A stretch of DNA of 64,000 nucleotides. Source: Pseudonocardia sp. EC080619-01 (GTDB lineage Bacteria; Actinomycetota; Actinomycetes; Mycobacteriales; Pseudonocardiaceae). The translations under genes were made by a program, and so were the position numbers. The notes under the pieces were generated by a model. The model was not told where the DNA came from. It made no database searches and saw only the letters and a program-made list of their open reading frames with translations. Positions 43,134 to 50,397 of the stretch are shown one piece after another (within the stretch, counting starts at the first letter, position 1; every line of letters starts with the position of its first letter). The stretch is from the NCBI RefSeq assembly GCF_001420995.1, contig NZ_CP012184.1:3208501-3272500 (forward strand), read 5' to 3'.

Positions 43134-43789
43134 CCGTCGACGTCGAGCATCCGCCGGGCGAGCCGCTTCCAGCGCTCCACGTGCGGGTCGGTCTCCGGGT
43201 CGCGCGGGCTCACCGCGTAGGTGAGCGCGACCCCGCGCATGCTGGTGAACAGCAGCTCCCGGAAGTCGTCGAACGCGGCGTGGCTGGAGAGCGCCGGCCC
43301 GAACATCGTCGCGATCACGTGGGTCAGGGCGACGCCGAGGCGGCGCTCCTCGGGCAGCAGCTCGGCGCGGACGTCCTCGTTGGTACGGGCCACGGTCCAC
43401 AGCTCCATCGCGGCCCAGAAGTACGGCTGCCGGAAGGTCTCCCAGAGCAGCTCGACGGCCCGGTCGACACGGTCACCGCCCGTCGTGCGGCCGTACTCGG
43501 AGTCGCCCACCCACCGTTCCATCTCGGCGACCCGCTCGACCGCCAGGTACTGGGCCGCGGCGATGAGGAGCGTGTCCCGGTTCGGGAAGTGGTGGAGCAG
43601 GCGGCCGCGGGACACCCCGGCCCGCTGCTGGATCGTCACGGTCGTGACCCGGGAGTACCCGTTCTCGTGGAGCTCCCGCAGGGCGGCGTCGAGGATGAGG
43701 GTCCTGCTGTTCGCCGACCGCTCCCCCTGGGTCCGCCTGCCACGCGGCCGGGGCGCACCGGCCGGGCCGGTGCCGGGTACTGCCGCCAT
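43130..43789 (-). CDS. TetR family transcriptional regulator
   Basis: 219 residues. After an about 25-residue Arg/Pro-rich head, the helix-turn-helix domain covers about 28-75 (TLILDAALRELHENGYSRVTTVTIQQRAGVSRGRLLHHFPNR-type sequence, with RGRLLHHF as the recognition helix). The C-terminal domain shows an FWAAMELWTVARTNEDVRAEL-type core that would form the effector pocket. ATG at 43789 is preferred to an earlier in-frame ATG at 43864, which would overlap the neighbouring acyl-CoA dehydrogenase gene. It stands just downstream of that gene and convergent to the P450 operon, so it could regulate either or respond to an acyl-CoA. Confidence 0.88.
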   Translation of the reverse strand: MAAVPGTGPAGAPRPRGRRTQGERSANSRTLILDAALRELHENGYSRVTTVTIQQRAGVSRGRLLHHFPNRDTLLIAAAQYLAVERVAEMERWVGDSEYGRTTGGDRVDRAVELLWETFRQPYFWAAMELWTVARTNEDVRAELLPEERRLGVALTHVIATMFGPALSSHAAFDDFRELLFTSMRGVALTYAVSPRDPETDPHVERWKRLARRMLDVDG

Positions 43790-43818
43790 GGGGGCAGCGT
43801 AATCCTCGGGCCACGGGC

Positions 43819-45045
43819 TCAGCCGGTGACGTCGCGGCCGATCAGCCGTCGCGCGACGATCCACTGCTGGAGCTCGTTGGCCCCCTCGAAGATCTCGAGG
43901 ATCTTCGCGTCGCGGTACATCTCCTCGAGCCGGTAGGACTCCCCGCTCTCCGAGACCTGACGGGCGAACCCGACGGCACCGTGGATCTGGACGGCGTCAC
44001 GCACCAGGTCGTTCGCCAGCCGCGTGCCGTAGGCCTTCGCCATCGCGGCCTCCGGCTCGGCGGAGCGGTCGCCGCGGTCCAGCAGCACCGCTGCCTTCTG
44101 GTAGAGGCTGCGGGCGCACTCGATCTCGGTGGCACGCCCGGCCATCTGGAACTGCCAGTGCTGCATCGCGCCGAGCGGGCCCCCGAAGACCTGCCGGGTG
44201 CGCAGCCGCTCGACCGACAGGTCGAGTGCGGCCTGGGCGACGCCCACACCGGCGGCACCGATCCCGATCCGCCCGCGGACCAGCGCGGACAACGCGACGC
44301 TGAGCCCGTCGCCCGGGGTGCCGAGCAGGTTCTCCCGCGGCACGTGGACCCCGTCGAACACGATGTCCGCGGTGATCTGCCCGCGGTGCCCCATCTTCAG
44401 GTCGGGGGTGCCGATCCGGACCCCCGGCGAGGACAGGTCCACGAGAAGCATGTGCGCCCGCCCGGTGTCCGCCGCCCGGACCAGCACCGACACCCATCCG
44501 GCGACGACGCTGTTGGTGATCCACCGCTTCCGGCCCGACACGACGTAGCCGTCTGCCGACTCCTCGGCGACGGTCTGCATCCGCTCGGCCGTCAGGTCCG
44601 AGCTGGTCTCGGGCTCGGTGGTCGCGAAGGAGAACGCCGTACGCCCGGACACGAGCTCGGGGACCAGCCGTTCCCGCAGCTCGTCGGAGGCGTGGACGAG
44701 GGTCTGCGGGACGAGGATGCACTGGCCGTCGTACACCCCCGCCATCGACGACGAGTGGTAGGCGATCTCCTCGGTGACCGTGCAGGTCCCGAGCATCGGG
44801 TACTCGAGGCCCCGCCCGAAGTCGGCGCCGAACGGGACCGCGAACATCCCCTCCTCCGCCAGGCCGCGGAACGCCTCCCAGGGGAAGGACTCCGCCGACT
44901 CCTCCCGGGTGCCGATCTCGCGAGCGAACGGGACGAGCCGCTTCTCGACCGCGGCCCGGGCCTCGTCACGGAGCTCGACCGTCTCCCGCGGGAGGAAGAC
45001 GTCGTGGGTCATGCGGTCCTGCGTGCGGGGGACGGGCGCCGTCAT
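43819..45045 (-). CDS. Acyl-CoA dehydrogenase
   Basis: 408 residues, three-domain ACAD fold. It introduces a 2,3-double bond into an acyl-CoA with FAD. FATTEPETSSD near residue 142 and WITNSVVAGWVSVLV near 178 are the FAD and substrate motifs; FGGPLGAMQHWQFQMA near 292 is the helical domain; the base is Glu in KILEIFEGANELQ near 388. ATG at 45045 gives an N-terminus with a short head; ATG at 45012 is possible. A regulatory-motif copy lies upstream, linking it to the lipid genes rather than to the HAD gene before it. Confidence 0.93.
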   Translation of the reverse strand: MTAPVPRTQDRMTHDVFLPRETVELRDEARAAVEKRLVPFAREIGTREESAESFPWEAFRGLAEEGMFAVPFGADFGRGLEYPMLGTCTVTEEIAYHSSSMAGVYDGQCILVPQTLVHASDELRERLVPELVSGRTAFSFATTEPETSSDLTAERMQTVAEESADGYVVSGRKRWITNSVVAGWVSVLVRAADTGRAHMLLVDLSSPGVRIGTPDLKMGHRGQITADIVFDGVHVPRENLLGTPGDGLSVALSALVRGRIGIGAAGVGVAQAALDLSVERLRTRQVFGGPLGAMQHWQFQMAGRATEIECARSLYQKAAVLLDRGDRSAEPEAAMAKAYGTRLANDLVRDAVQIHGAVGFARQVSESGESYRLEEMYRDAKILEIFEGANELQQWIVARRLIGRDVTG

Positions 45046-45110
45046 CGGGATCCTTCACCGGTCGGGGACGAACGGACCGAGGGTGGACGATCGTGGGGCG
45101 CCGGGCCAGC

Positions 45111-45151
45111 ATCCGATCCGTTGGGGGGAGGACTTCACCCCCTATGCCGGG
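45111..45151 (-). promoter_or_regulatory. Lipid-regulon motif, copy E (upstream of acyl-CoA dehydrogenase)
   Basis: Read on the minus strand: CCCGGCATAGGGGG, TGAAGTCC in place of GAACC, then TCCCCCC-AACGGATCGGATG. It lies 65 bp before the acyl-CoA dehydrogenase ATG and overlaps the last codons of the HAD gene, which may explain its divergence. Confidence 0.5.
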
Positions 45152-45822
45152 TGGTCCATCGCCGCCAGCACCCCCGCCAGCTCCGCCACGTCGTGGACCG
45201 TGACGGCGGGCGCCGGCCCGTCGGGGTCGAGGGAGTGCCCGGGCCGGACCAGCCGGACGGTGCGGATCCCGGCCTCGACCGCCCCGCGGACGTCGCGGGC
45301 CGAGCTGGCGACGTGGACGAACCCGTCGCCGAGCAGGTCCCGTGCGCGCAGGTAGACGGCGGGCGCCGGCTTGTAGGCGCCCAGCCGCTCCGAGGTGAGG
45401 ACGACGCCGGGGTCGACGAGCGGGTGCGCCCGGGTGGTGAGTGCGAGCGCGTCGTCGACGTTGGACAGGATCCCGATCCGCGCGTGCTCCGCGACGGCGG
45501 GCAGCCCGTCCGCCACGTCCGGCCACAGTGGCCAGCCGGCGACGCCGCGCTGCACCCGGTCGATGTCGGCGTCCGGGTCCGCCGTGAGGCCGAGCCCGGT
45601 GTAGGCGGCCGCCAGGGCGTCCCGGGACAACGTCCGGAAGCTCGTCCAGCCCGCGTTCGTGTCGACCCGCTTCTGGCCGGCTTTGTTGTGCCGGTCCCAC
45701 TCGTCGTAGAGCTCCTGGCCGGTGACGGTCCAGTCCCGCTCACCGGCGATCTCCGCGAAGGCACCGGACCCGCCGCGCCGCGAGTCGGTCAACGCACTGA
45801 ACAGGTCGAACGTCACGATCAT
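45142..45822 (-). CDS. HAD-superfamily hydrolase, haloacid dehalogenase type II-like
   Basis: 226 residues, the size of L-2-haloacid dehalogenases. Nucleophile Asp in TFDLFSALTD (residue 6), Ser/Asn in GILSNVDDAL near 119, Lys in LGAYKPAPAVY near 151, and Asp in VASSARDVRGA near 176 form the HAD set. The enzyme would hydrolyse 2-haloacids to 2-hydroxyacids of inverted configuration. It lies 46 bp after lutC on the same strand; a dehalogenase that makes lactate from 2-chloropropionate next to a lactate-oxidising complex would be logical, but a phosphatase role is not excluded. Confidence 0.78.
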   Translation of the reverse strand: MIVTFDLFSALTDSRRGGSGAFAEIAGERDWTVTGQELYDEWDRHNKAGQKRVDTNAGWTSFRTLSRDALAAAYTGLGLTADPDADIDRVQRGVAGWPLWPDVADGLPAVAEHARIGILSNVDDALALTTRAHPLVDPGVVLTSERLGAYKPAPAVYLRARDLLGDGFVHVASSARDVRGAVEAGIRTVRLVRPGHSLDPDGPAPAVTVHDVAELAGVLAAMDHPA

Positions 45823-45868
45823 CGGAACTCCCGTCGCCGCGGCCGGCCCCCAGTGTGACCCGGGACGG

Positions 45869-46528
45869 TCAGCCGTCGTCACCCGCCACGACGACGACGT
45901 GCAGGGTGCGCGGCCCGTGCACCCCCTCCACCCGGTCCAGCTCGATGTCGCTGGTGGCGCTCGGCCCGCTGATCCAGGTGTGCGGGCGGGCGGGGTCCAG
46001 CGCGGCGACGCCCTCCGGCACCCCCGGCACGACCTGGTCGGCCCGGACCACGCAGACGTGCAGGTCCGGGACCAGGGTGGCGGCGCGCCTGCCCTGGCCG
46101 GGGCCGTGGTCGAGGATGATCGTGCCGGTCTCGGCGATCCCGATCGCCGCCGTCGACAGCACGCCGTCGCAACGGTCCAGCTCGGACACCCCGACGTCCG
46201 GCCCGTCGGTGACGACCTCGACGTCGGCGGGGACCAGCCCGGCGGGGAAGCCGGGCGGGACGAGGATCCGCAACCGTCCGCCCCCGGCCAGCGGGGAGCG
46301 CCCGGCGAGCGCACCCGCCACGAGCCCGGCGGCGGTCGCGGGCGTCGCGCGCTCCACGACGGCCCGGTAGTCCGCGACCTGCTCGGCGAACAGGTCGACG
46401 ACGTCGGCGTGGGACCGGTCCCGGGCCGGGGCCGGCCGGACGATCGGGACGTCGACGTCCGGCTCGGTGTCCGGCACGTCGGCCAGCGCCCGGCGGGCCT
46501 TCTGCAGGATCGCGTCGCGTGCGCTCAT
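45869..46528 (-). CDS. lutC: LutC/YkgG-type LUD-domain protein of the lactate oxidation complex
   Basis: 219 residues. The LUD domain occupies most of the chain: SELDRCDGVLSTAAIGIAETGTIILDHG near residue 118 and PHTWISGPSATSDIELDRVEGVHGPRTLHV near 180 are the family signature. With LutA and LutB it forms the NAD-independent L-lactate dehydrogenase complex first defined in Bacillus. ATG at 46528 overlaps the lutB stop (ATGA). Cotranscribed lutA-lutB-lutC. Confidence 0.93.
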   Translation of the reverse strand: MSARDAILQKARRALADVPDTEPDVDVPIVRPAPARDRSHADVVDLFAEQVADYRAVVERATPATAAGLVAGALAGRSPLAGGGRLRILVPPGFPAGLVPADVEVVTDGPDVGVSELDRCDGVLSTAAIGIAETGTIILDHGPGQGRRAATLVPDLHVCVVRADQVVPGVPEGVAALDPARPHTWISGPSATSDIELDRVEGVHGPRTLHVVVVAGDDG

Positions 46529-48066
46529 CGCCGGTCCCCGTTCCCGCCGTCGTTCCCGTTCGCGTTGCCGGCGCCGCCGTCGTCGCGGTGCCCGCCGTCG
46601 GTCCGTTCCCACCACTGCCGGAACGACTCCGCGGCGGGGACGGGGACGTCGCGGGAGTCGGACCAGGCGCCCGCCGGCCCGCCGGGGATCGCGCCGAGCA
46701 CGTTGCGTCCGCCCGGCGCCGTCCGCCCGATCCTGGCGGCGAGCCGGCCGCCCCAGCCGGCCGCCTTCTCCGCCGCACCGGTCCGGGCCGACGACGACAG
46801 CGTCCACGACGCGGCCTTCATCGCCATGTCCTGCACCGACGGGACCCGCGACGCCTGCTGGTGGGCCTCGACGACCTCGCTGCGGAGGTGCACCAGGACC
46901 TCCGGGATGTCGATCCGCACCGGGCAGACCTCGAAGCACGCCCCGCACAGGCTGGAGGCGTACGGCAGCGAGTCGGTCTGCGGGTCCGAGCCGACCCCGC
47001 GGAGCTGGGGCGTGAGGATCGCGCCGATCGGTCCGGGGTAGACCGAGCCGTACGCGTGCCCACCGGTGCGCTCGTAGACCGGGCAGACGTTCAGGCAGGC
47101 CGAGCACCGGATGCAGCGCAGCGCCTGGCGCCCGGTGGGGTCGGCCAGGACGTCGGTGCGGCCGTTGTCGAGCAGGACCACGTGCACCTCCTGCGGACCG
47201 TCGCCGGGGGTGACCCCGGTCCACGTCGAGGTGTAGGGGTTCATCCGCTCCCCGGTCGACGAGCGCGGCAGCAGCTGCAGCATCACGTCGAGGTCGGCGA
47301 AGGTCGGCAGGACCTTCTCGATCCCGACCACCGAGACGAGCACCTCGGGCAGGGTCAGGCACATCCGCCCGTTGCCCTCGGACTCCACGACGGTCAGCGT
47401 CCCGGTCTCGGCGACGGCGAAGTTCGCCCCGGACACCGCCACCTTCGCCCGCAGGAACTTCTCCCGCAGGTGCGCGCGGGCCGCCGCGGCCAGCTGCTTC
47501 GGCTCGTCGGTGAGGTCGGCCGGTGCGGGACGGCCCGCCCGGCTCATCTCGCGCAGGAAGATCTCGCGGATCTCGGCACGGTTGCGGTGGATCGCCGGGA
47601 CCAGAATGTGGCTGGGCAGGTCGTCGCCGAGCTGGACGATCAGCTCGGCGAGGTCGGTCTCCCAGGCGTGGATCCCGGCGGCCTCCAGGGCGTCGTTGAG
47701 CTCGATCTCCTGGGTGGCCATCGACTTGACCTTGACGACCTCGTCGGTCTCGTGCCGCCGGGCGATGTCGACGACGATCGCGTTGGCCTCGGCGGCGTCG
47801 CGGGCCCAGTGCACGGTCGCCCCGGCCGCGGTCAGGGAGCGTTCGAGCTGCTCGAGGTAGCGGGGGAGGTGCCGCAGCACCCGGTTCTTGATCGCCTCAC
47901 CGGCCAGCCGCAGCTGCTCCCACTCGTCGACCTCGCCGACGACGCCGCCGCGCTTGGTGCGGATGGTGGCCGTGGCGTGGGCGAGGTTGCGGCGCAGCTG
48001 GGAGTCCTCCAGCGCGGCCCGCGCCGCGGTGGGGAACGCCGGTGTGCCGAGGAAGGTGCCGCTCAT
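46525..48066 (-). CDS. lutB: LutB-type iron-sulphur LUD protein
   Basis: 513 residues. N-terminal LUD domain (AVAETGTLTVVESEGNGRMCLTLPEV-type sequence near 218-245) followed by two ferredoxin-like 4Fe-4S clusters, CIRCSACLNVCP near 322-333 and CGACFEVCP near 378-386, and a C-terminal helical region ending in an unusual Asn/Gly/Asp-rich tail (GNANGNDGGNGD). ATG at 48066 overlaps the lutA stop. It passes electrons from L-lactate oxidation towards the quinone or another acceptor. Confidence 0.94.
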   Translation of the reverse strand: MSGTFLGTPAFPTAARAALEDSQLRRNLAHATATIRTKRGGVVGEVDEWEQLRLAGEAIKNRVLRHLPRYLEQLERSLTAAGATVHWARDAAEANAIVVDIARRHETDEVVKVKSMATQEIELNDALEAAGIHAWETDLAELIVQLGDDLPSHILVPAIHRNRAEIREIFLREMSRAGRPAPADLTDEPKQLAAAARAHLREKFLRAKVAVSGANFAVAETGTLTVVESEGNGRMCLTLPEVLVSVVGIEKVLPTFADLDVMLQLLPRSSTGERMNPYTSTWTGVTPGDGPQEVHVVLLDNGRTDVLADPTGRQALRCIRCSACLNVCPVYERTGGHAYGSVYPGPIGAILTPQLRGVGSDPQTDSLPYASSLCGACFEVCPVRIDIPEVLVHLRSEVVEAHQQASRVPSVQDMAMKAASWTLSSSARTGAAEKAAGWGGRLAARIGRTAPGGRNVLGAIPGGPAGAWSDSRDVPVPAAESFRQWWERTDGGHRDDGGAGNANGNDGGNGDRR

Positions 48067-48893
48067 CGGACCGTCTCCTGCTCCCGCGGGGCCGTGCCCG
48101 CCTCGGGTGTGGCGCTGCCGACGCTCGTCGGATCGGCCGCCCGCTCGGCGCGGCCGGTGATCACCGGCTCGGTCGAGGCGAGGATCTCGGCCAGGTGCAT
48201 CACCCGCACCCCCGAGCGCTGCCGGGACAGCAGCCCGCCGATGTGCATCAGGCACGAGTTGTCCCCGGCGACGAGCACCTCGGCGCCGGTCTCCCGCACG
48301 TGGCGGGCCTTGTCGTTGCCCATCGCGATCGAGGTCTCCGCGTTCTTCACCGCGAACGTCCCGCCGAACCCGCAGCACTCGGCGTCGCCCGGCAGGTCGA
48401 GCAGGGTGAGCCCGCGGACCGCACGGAGCAGCCGGGCCGGCCGGTCGCCGACGCCGAGCATGCGCAGCGAGTGGCAGGTCGGGTGGTAGGTGACCCGGTG
48501 CGGGAAGTAGGCACCGACGTCGGTCGTCCCGAGGACGTCGACGAGGTACTCGGTCAGCTCGTAGGTCGGCGGGGCGTTCTCGACCCCGCGGACCAGGCCC
48601 GGGTCGCCGGACCGCTCCGCGACCATGCCGTGCTGGTGGCGGACCGACCCGGCGCAGGACCCGGACGGGGCGATGATCGCGTCGCAGCCGGCGAAGGCGT
48701 CGAGGTGGTTGCGGACGAGCGGGACCGCGTCGGCGACGTAGCCGGTGTTGACCATCGGTTGTCCGCAGCAGGTCTGCGCGGCCGGGAACTCGACCTCGAC
48801 GCCGAGCCTGCGGAGCAGGGTCACGACGGCCTTGCCGGTGTCCGGGAACAGGGCGTCGTTGAGGCAGGTGACCATCAGGCCGACGCGTGGCAT
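48063..48893 (-). CDS. lutA: LutA-type (CCG-domain) iron-sulphur subunit
   Basis: 276 residues. Two CCG cysteine-rich domains: AAQTCCGQPMVNTG near residue 38-51 and GDAECCGFGGTFAVK near 168-182, with partner cysteines in SGSCAGS and YHPTCHS. This is the subunit related to glycolate oxidase GlpC/GlcF tails. The last about 30 residues are a variable tail. First gene of lutABC; a double GntR-type operator lies 31-67 bp upstream of its start. Confidence 0.94.
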   Translation of the reverse strand: MPRVGLMVTCLNDALFPDTGKAVVTLLRRLGVEVEFPAAQTCCGQPMVNTGYVADAVPLVRNHLDAFAGCDAIIAPSGSCAGSVRHQHGMVAERSGDPGLVRGVENAPPTYELTEYLVDVLGTTDVGAYFPHRVTYHPTCHSLRMLGVGDRPARLLRAVRGLTLLDLPGDAECCGFGGTFAVKNAETSIAMGNDKARHVRETGAEVLVAGDNSCLMHIGGLLSRQRSGVRVMHLAEILASTEPVITGRAERAADPTSVGSATPEAGTAPREQETVR

Positions 48894-48923
48894 GGGTGCC
48901 TCCGGCGATGTGGTGGTTGAGGC

Positions 48924-48960
48924 TGTGGTCCGACCAAGCTAGCGTCTTGGTCGGACCACA
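48924..48960. promoter_or_regulatory. Double FadR/GntR-type operator upstream of lutABC
   Basis: TGTGGTCCGACCAAG (48924-48938) and its exact complement (48946-48960) face each other across seven bases. Within each arm sits a TGGTC-N-GACCA site (48926-48936 and 48948-48958), the pattern bound by FadR-subfamily GntR regulators such as FadR and LldR-like proteins. Centres are 22 bp apart, about two helical turns. The GntR gene at 49652, beyond the carbonic anhydrase gene, is the obvious candidate. Confidence 0.8.
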
Positions 48961-49034
48961 GGCAAGCGGTGCCCGCGCCACGGTCTCCCCGCCGGGGAGC
49001 CCGCGCGGCCCGTGGAGACGAAGGAGGCCCGGCC

Positions 49035-49580
49035 GTGCGGCAGAACGTGCTGGCGATCGGCGACCGTGCACCGTCCGTGGCGGAGGAGGTGTGGGTGGCC
49101 GACACCGCGACCGTCGTCGGATCGGTGACCGTGGGCGCCGGGACCGGCGTCTACTACGGGGCCGTGCTGCGGGCCGACACCGAGACGGTGACGATCGGTG
49201 CGGGCAGCAACGTCCAGGACAGCGCCACCGTCCACGCCGACCCCGGGTCCCCGGCCCGGATCGGCGACGGGGTGTCGGTCGGCCACGGTGCGGTGCTGCA
49301 CGGCTGCACCGTCGGGGACGACTGCCTGGTCGGCATGAACGCCACCGTGCTCAACGGTGCGGTCGTCGGCGCCGAGTCGCTGGTCGCGGCGAACGCGCTG
49401 GTCCCGGAGGGGATGGAGGTCCCGCCCCGCTCCCTGGTGGCCGGTGTGCCTGCGAAGGTCCGGCGCAGCCTGCGCGACGAGGAGCTGGAGCACATCCGGC
49501 GCAACGCGGAGGTCTACCGCGAGCTCACCGTGCGGCACCGCGACGCGCAGCTGCTCGCGACCGGGGCGGATCCGCGCTGA
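49035..49580 (+). CDS. Gamma-class carbonic anhydrase family protein (left-handed beta-helix)
   Basis: 181 residues of hexapeptide-repeat beta-helix. The conserved metal-site histidines are in SATVHAD near residue 65 and in SVGHGAVLHGC near 82-88, as in YrdA/PaaY-type gamma carbonic anhydrases. GVYYGAVLRAD near 38 and a C-terminal helix (RDEELEHIRRNAEVYREL) complete the fold. GTG at 49035 follows AAGGAGG. Activity (hydration of CO2 or thioester hydrolysis) varies in this family and is not certain. It is divergent from lutA and shares its operator region. Confidence 0.87.
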   Translation: MRQNVLAIGDRAPSVAEEVWVADTATVVGSVTVGAGTGVYYGAVLRADTETVTIGAGSNVQDSATVHADPGSPARIGDGVSVGHGAVLHGCTVGDDCLVGMNATVLNGAVVGAESLVAANALVPEGMEVPPRSLVAGVPAKVRRSLRDEELEHIRRNAEVYRELTVRHRDAQLLATGADPR

Positions 49581-49610
49581 CGGACCCGCCCGTGCGGGAC
49601 AGGAACGCCG

Positions 49611-49641
49611 GAAGCATCGAAAGCATCGGAAGCGTCGGAAG
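49611..49641. repeat. Short 9-bp tandem repeat before the GntR gene
   Basis: GAAGCATCG, AAAGCATCG and GAAGCGTCG follow head to tail, with a partial fourth unit GAAG running into the ribosome-binding site AGGGGAGG. It lies between the carbonic anhydrase stop and the GntR GTG. A slippage-prone tract here could tune translation initiation. Confidence 0.7.
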
Positions 49642-49651
49642 GGGAGGTGCC

Positions 49652-50371
49652 GTGTCATCGGGAACCGGCGGGCGGACCGCCACCTACGAGATGGTGCTGA
49701 CCCACATCGAGCAGGGGCTGACCTCGGGTGCGCTGCGGCCCGGGGACCGGCTCCCCGCCGAGCGCGAGCTCGCGGGCACCCTGGGCGCCAGCCGCACGGC
49801 GGTGCGCGAGGCGCTCCGCGTGCTGCAGGCCCAGGGGGTGATCCGCTCCCAGGTCGGGACCGGCGACGGTTCCGGCACCGTGATCGTCCCGGCCCCGGCG
49901 CGGGCGCTCGGCCGGGTGCTCCAGCTCCATCTCGCCGTCGACTCGTTCCCGGTCGACGACGTCACCGAGGCCCGGGTGATGCTCGAACGGTTCTCGGCCG
50001 GGCTGGCCGCGTCCCGGCGGACCGCCAACGACCTGCTGGTGATGACGGCGGAGCTCGACGCGATGGACGCCGACCTCGATCCCGAGGCGTTCAGCGACGC
50101 CGACATCGCCTTCCACGTCCTCATCGCGGGATCGGCCGGGAACCGGCTGGTCAACGAGCTGACGGTGGCGATCCGGGAGTCCGTCCGCGGGGTGCTGCTG
50201 GACGCCATGCACGAGCGGGTGGACTGGCCGTCCTTGCGGGAACGGCTGCGCGGGGAGCACCGCGCGATCCACGCGGCGCTCCTGGCGGGCGACGGCGGCC
50301 GTGCCGCGGACCTGATGGAGGAGCACATCCGCGCGTTCCACGGCGTGCTCCCGCCGGCCGGGCCCCGGTAG
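49652..50371 (+). CDS. FadR-subfamily GntR transcriptional regulator (candidate lut regulator)
   Basis: 239 residues. N-terminal winged helix about 8-75 (GALRPGDRLPAERELAGTLGASRTAVREALRVLQ-type sequence) and a C-terminal FCD ligand domain with the metal-site residues spread over DADIAFHVLIAGSAGNRL near 150 and GEHRAIHAALLAGD near 205. LldR/LutR-type members answer lactate or related acids. GTG at 49652 with GGGGAGG five bases upstream is chosen over an in-frame GTG at 49592, which would read through the tandem repeat. The double TGGTC-N-GACCA operator at 48924 is its likely target. Confidence 0.88.
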   Translation: MSSGTGGRTATYEMVLTHIEQGLTSGALRPGDRLPAERELAGTLGASRTAVREALRVLQAQGVIRSQVGTGDGSGTVIVPAPARALGRVLQLHLAVDSFPVDDVTEARVMLERFSAGLAASRRTANDLLVMTAELDAMDADLDPEAFSDADIAFHVLIAGSAGNRLVNELTVAIRESVRGVLLDAMHERVDWPSLRERLRGEHRAIHAALLAGDGGRAADLMEEHIRAFHGVLPPAGPR

Positions 50372-50390
50372 CCAGGGCGCCCGGCCCGGC
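50357..50390. terminator. Hairpin between convergent GntR and MFS genes
   Basis: GCCGGGCC (50357-50364) pairs exactly with GGCCCGGC (50383-50390); the loop contains the GntR stop codon. Confidence 0.45.
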
Positions 50391-50397
50391 AGCCCGG

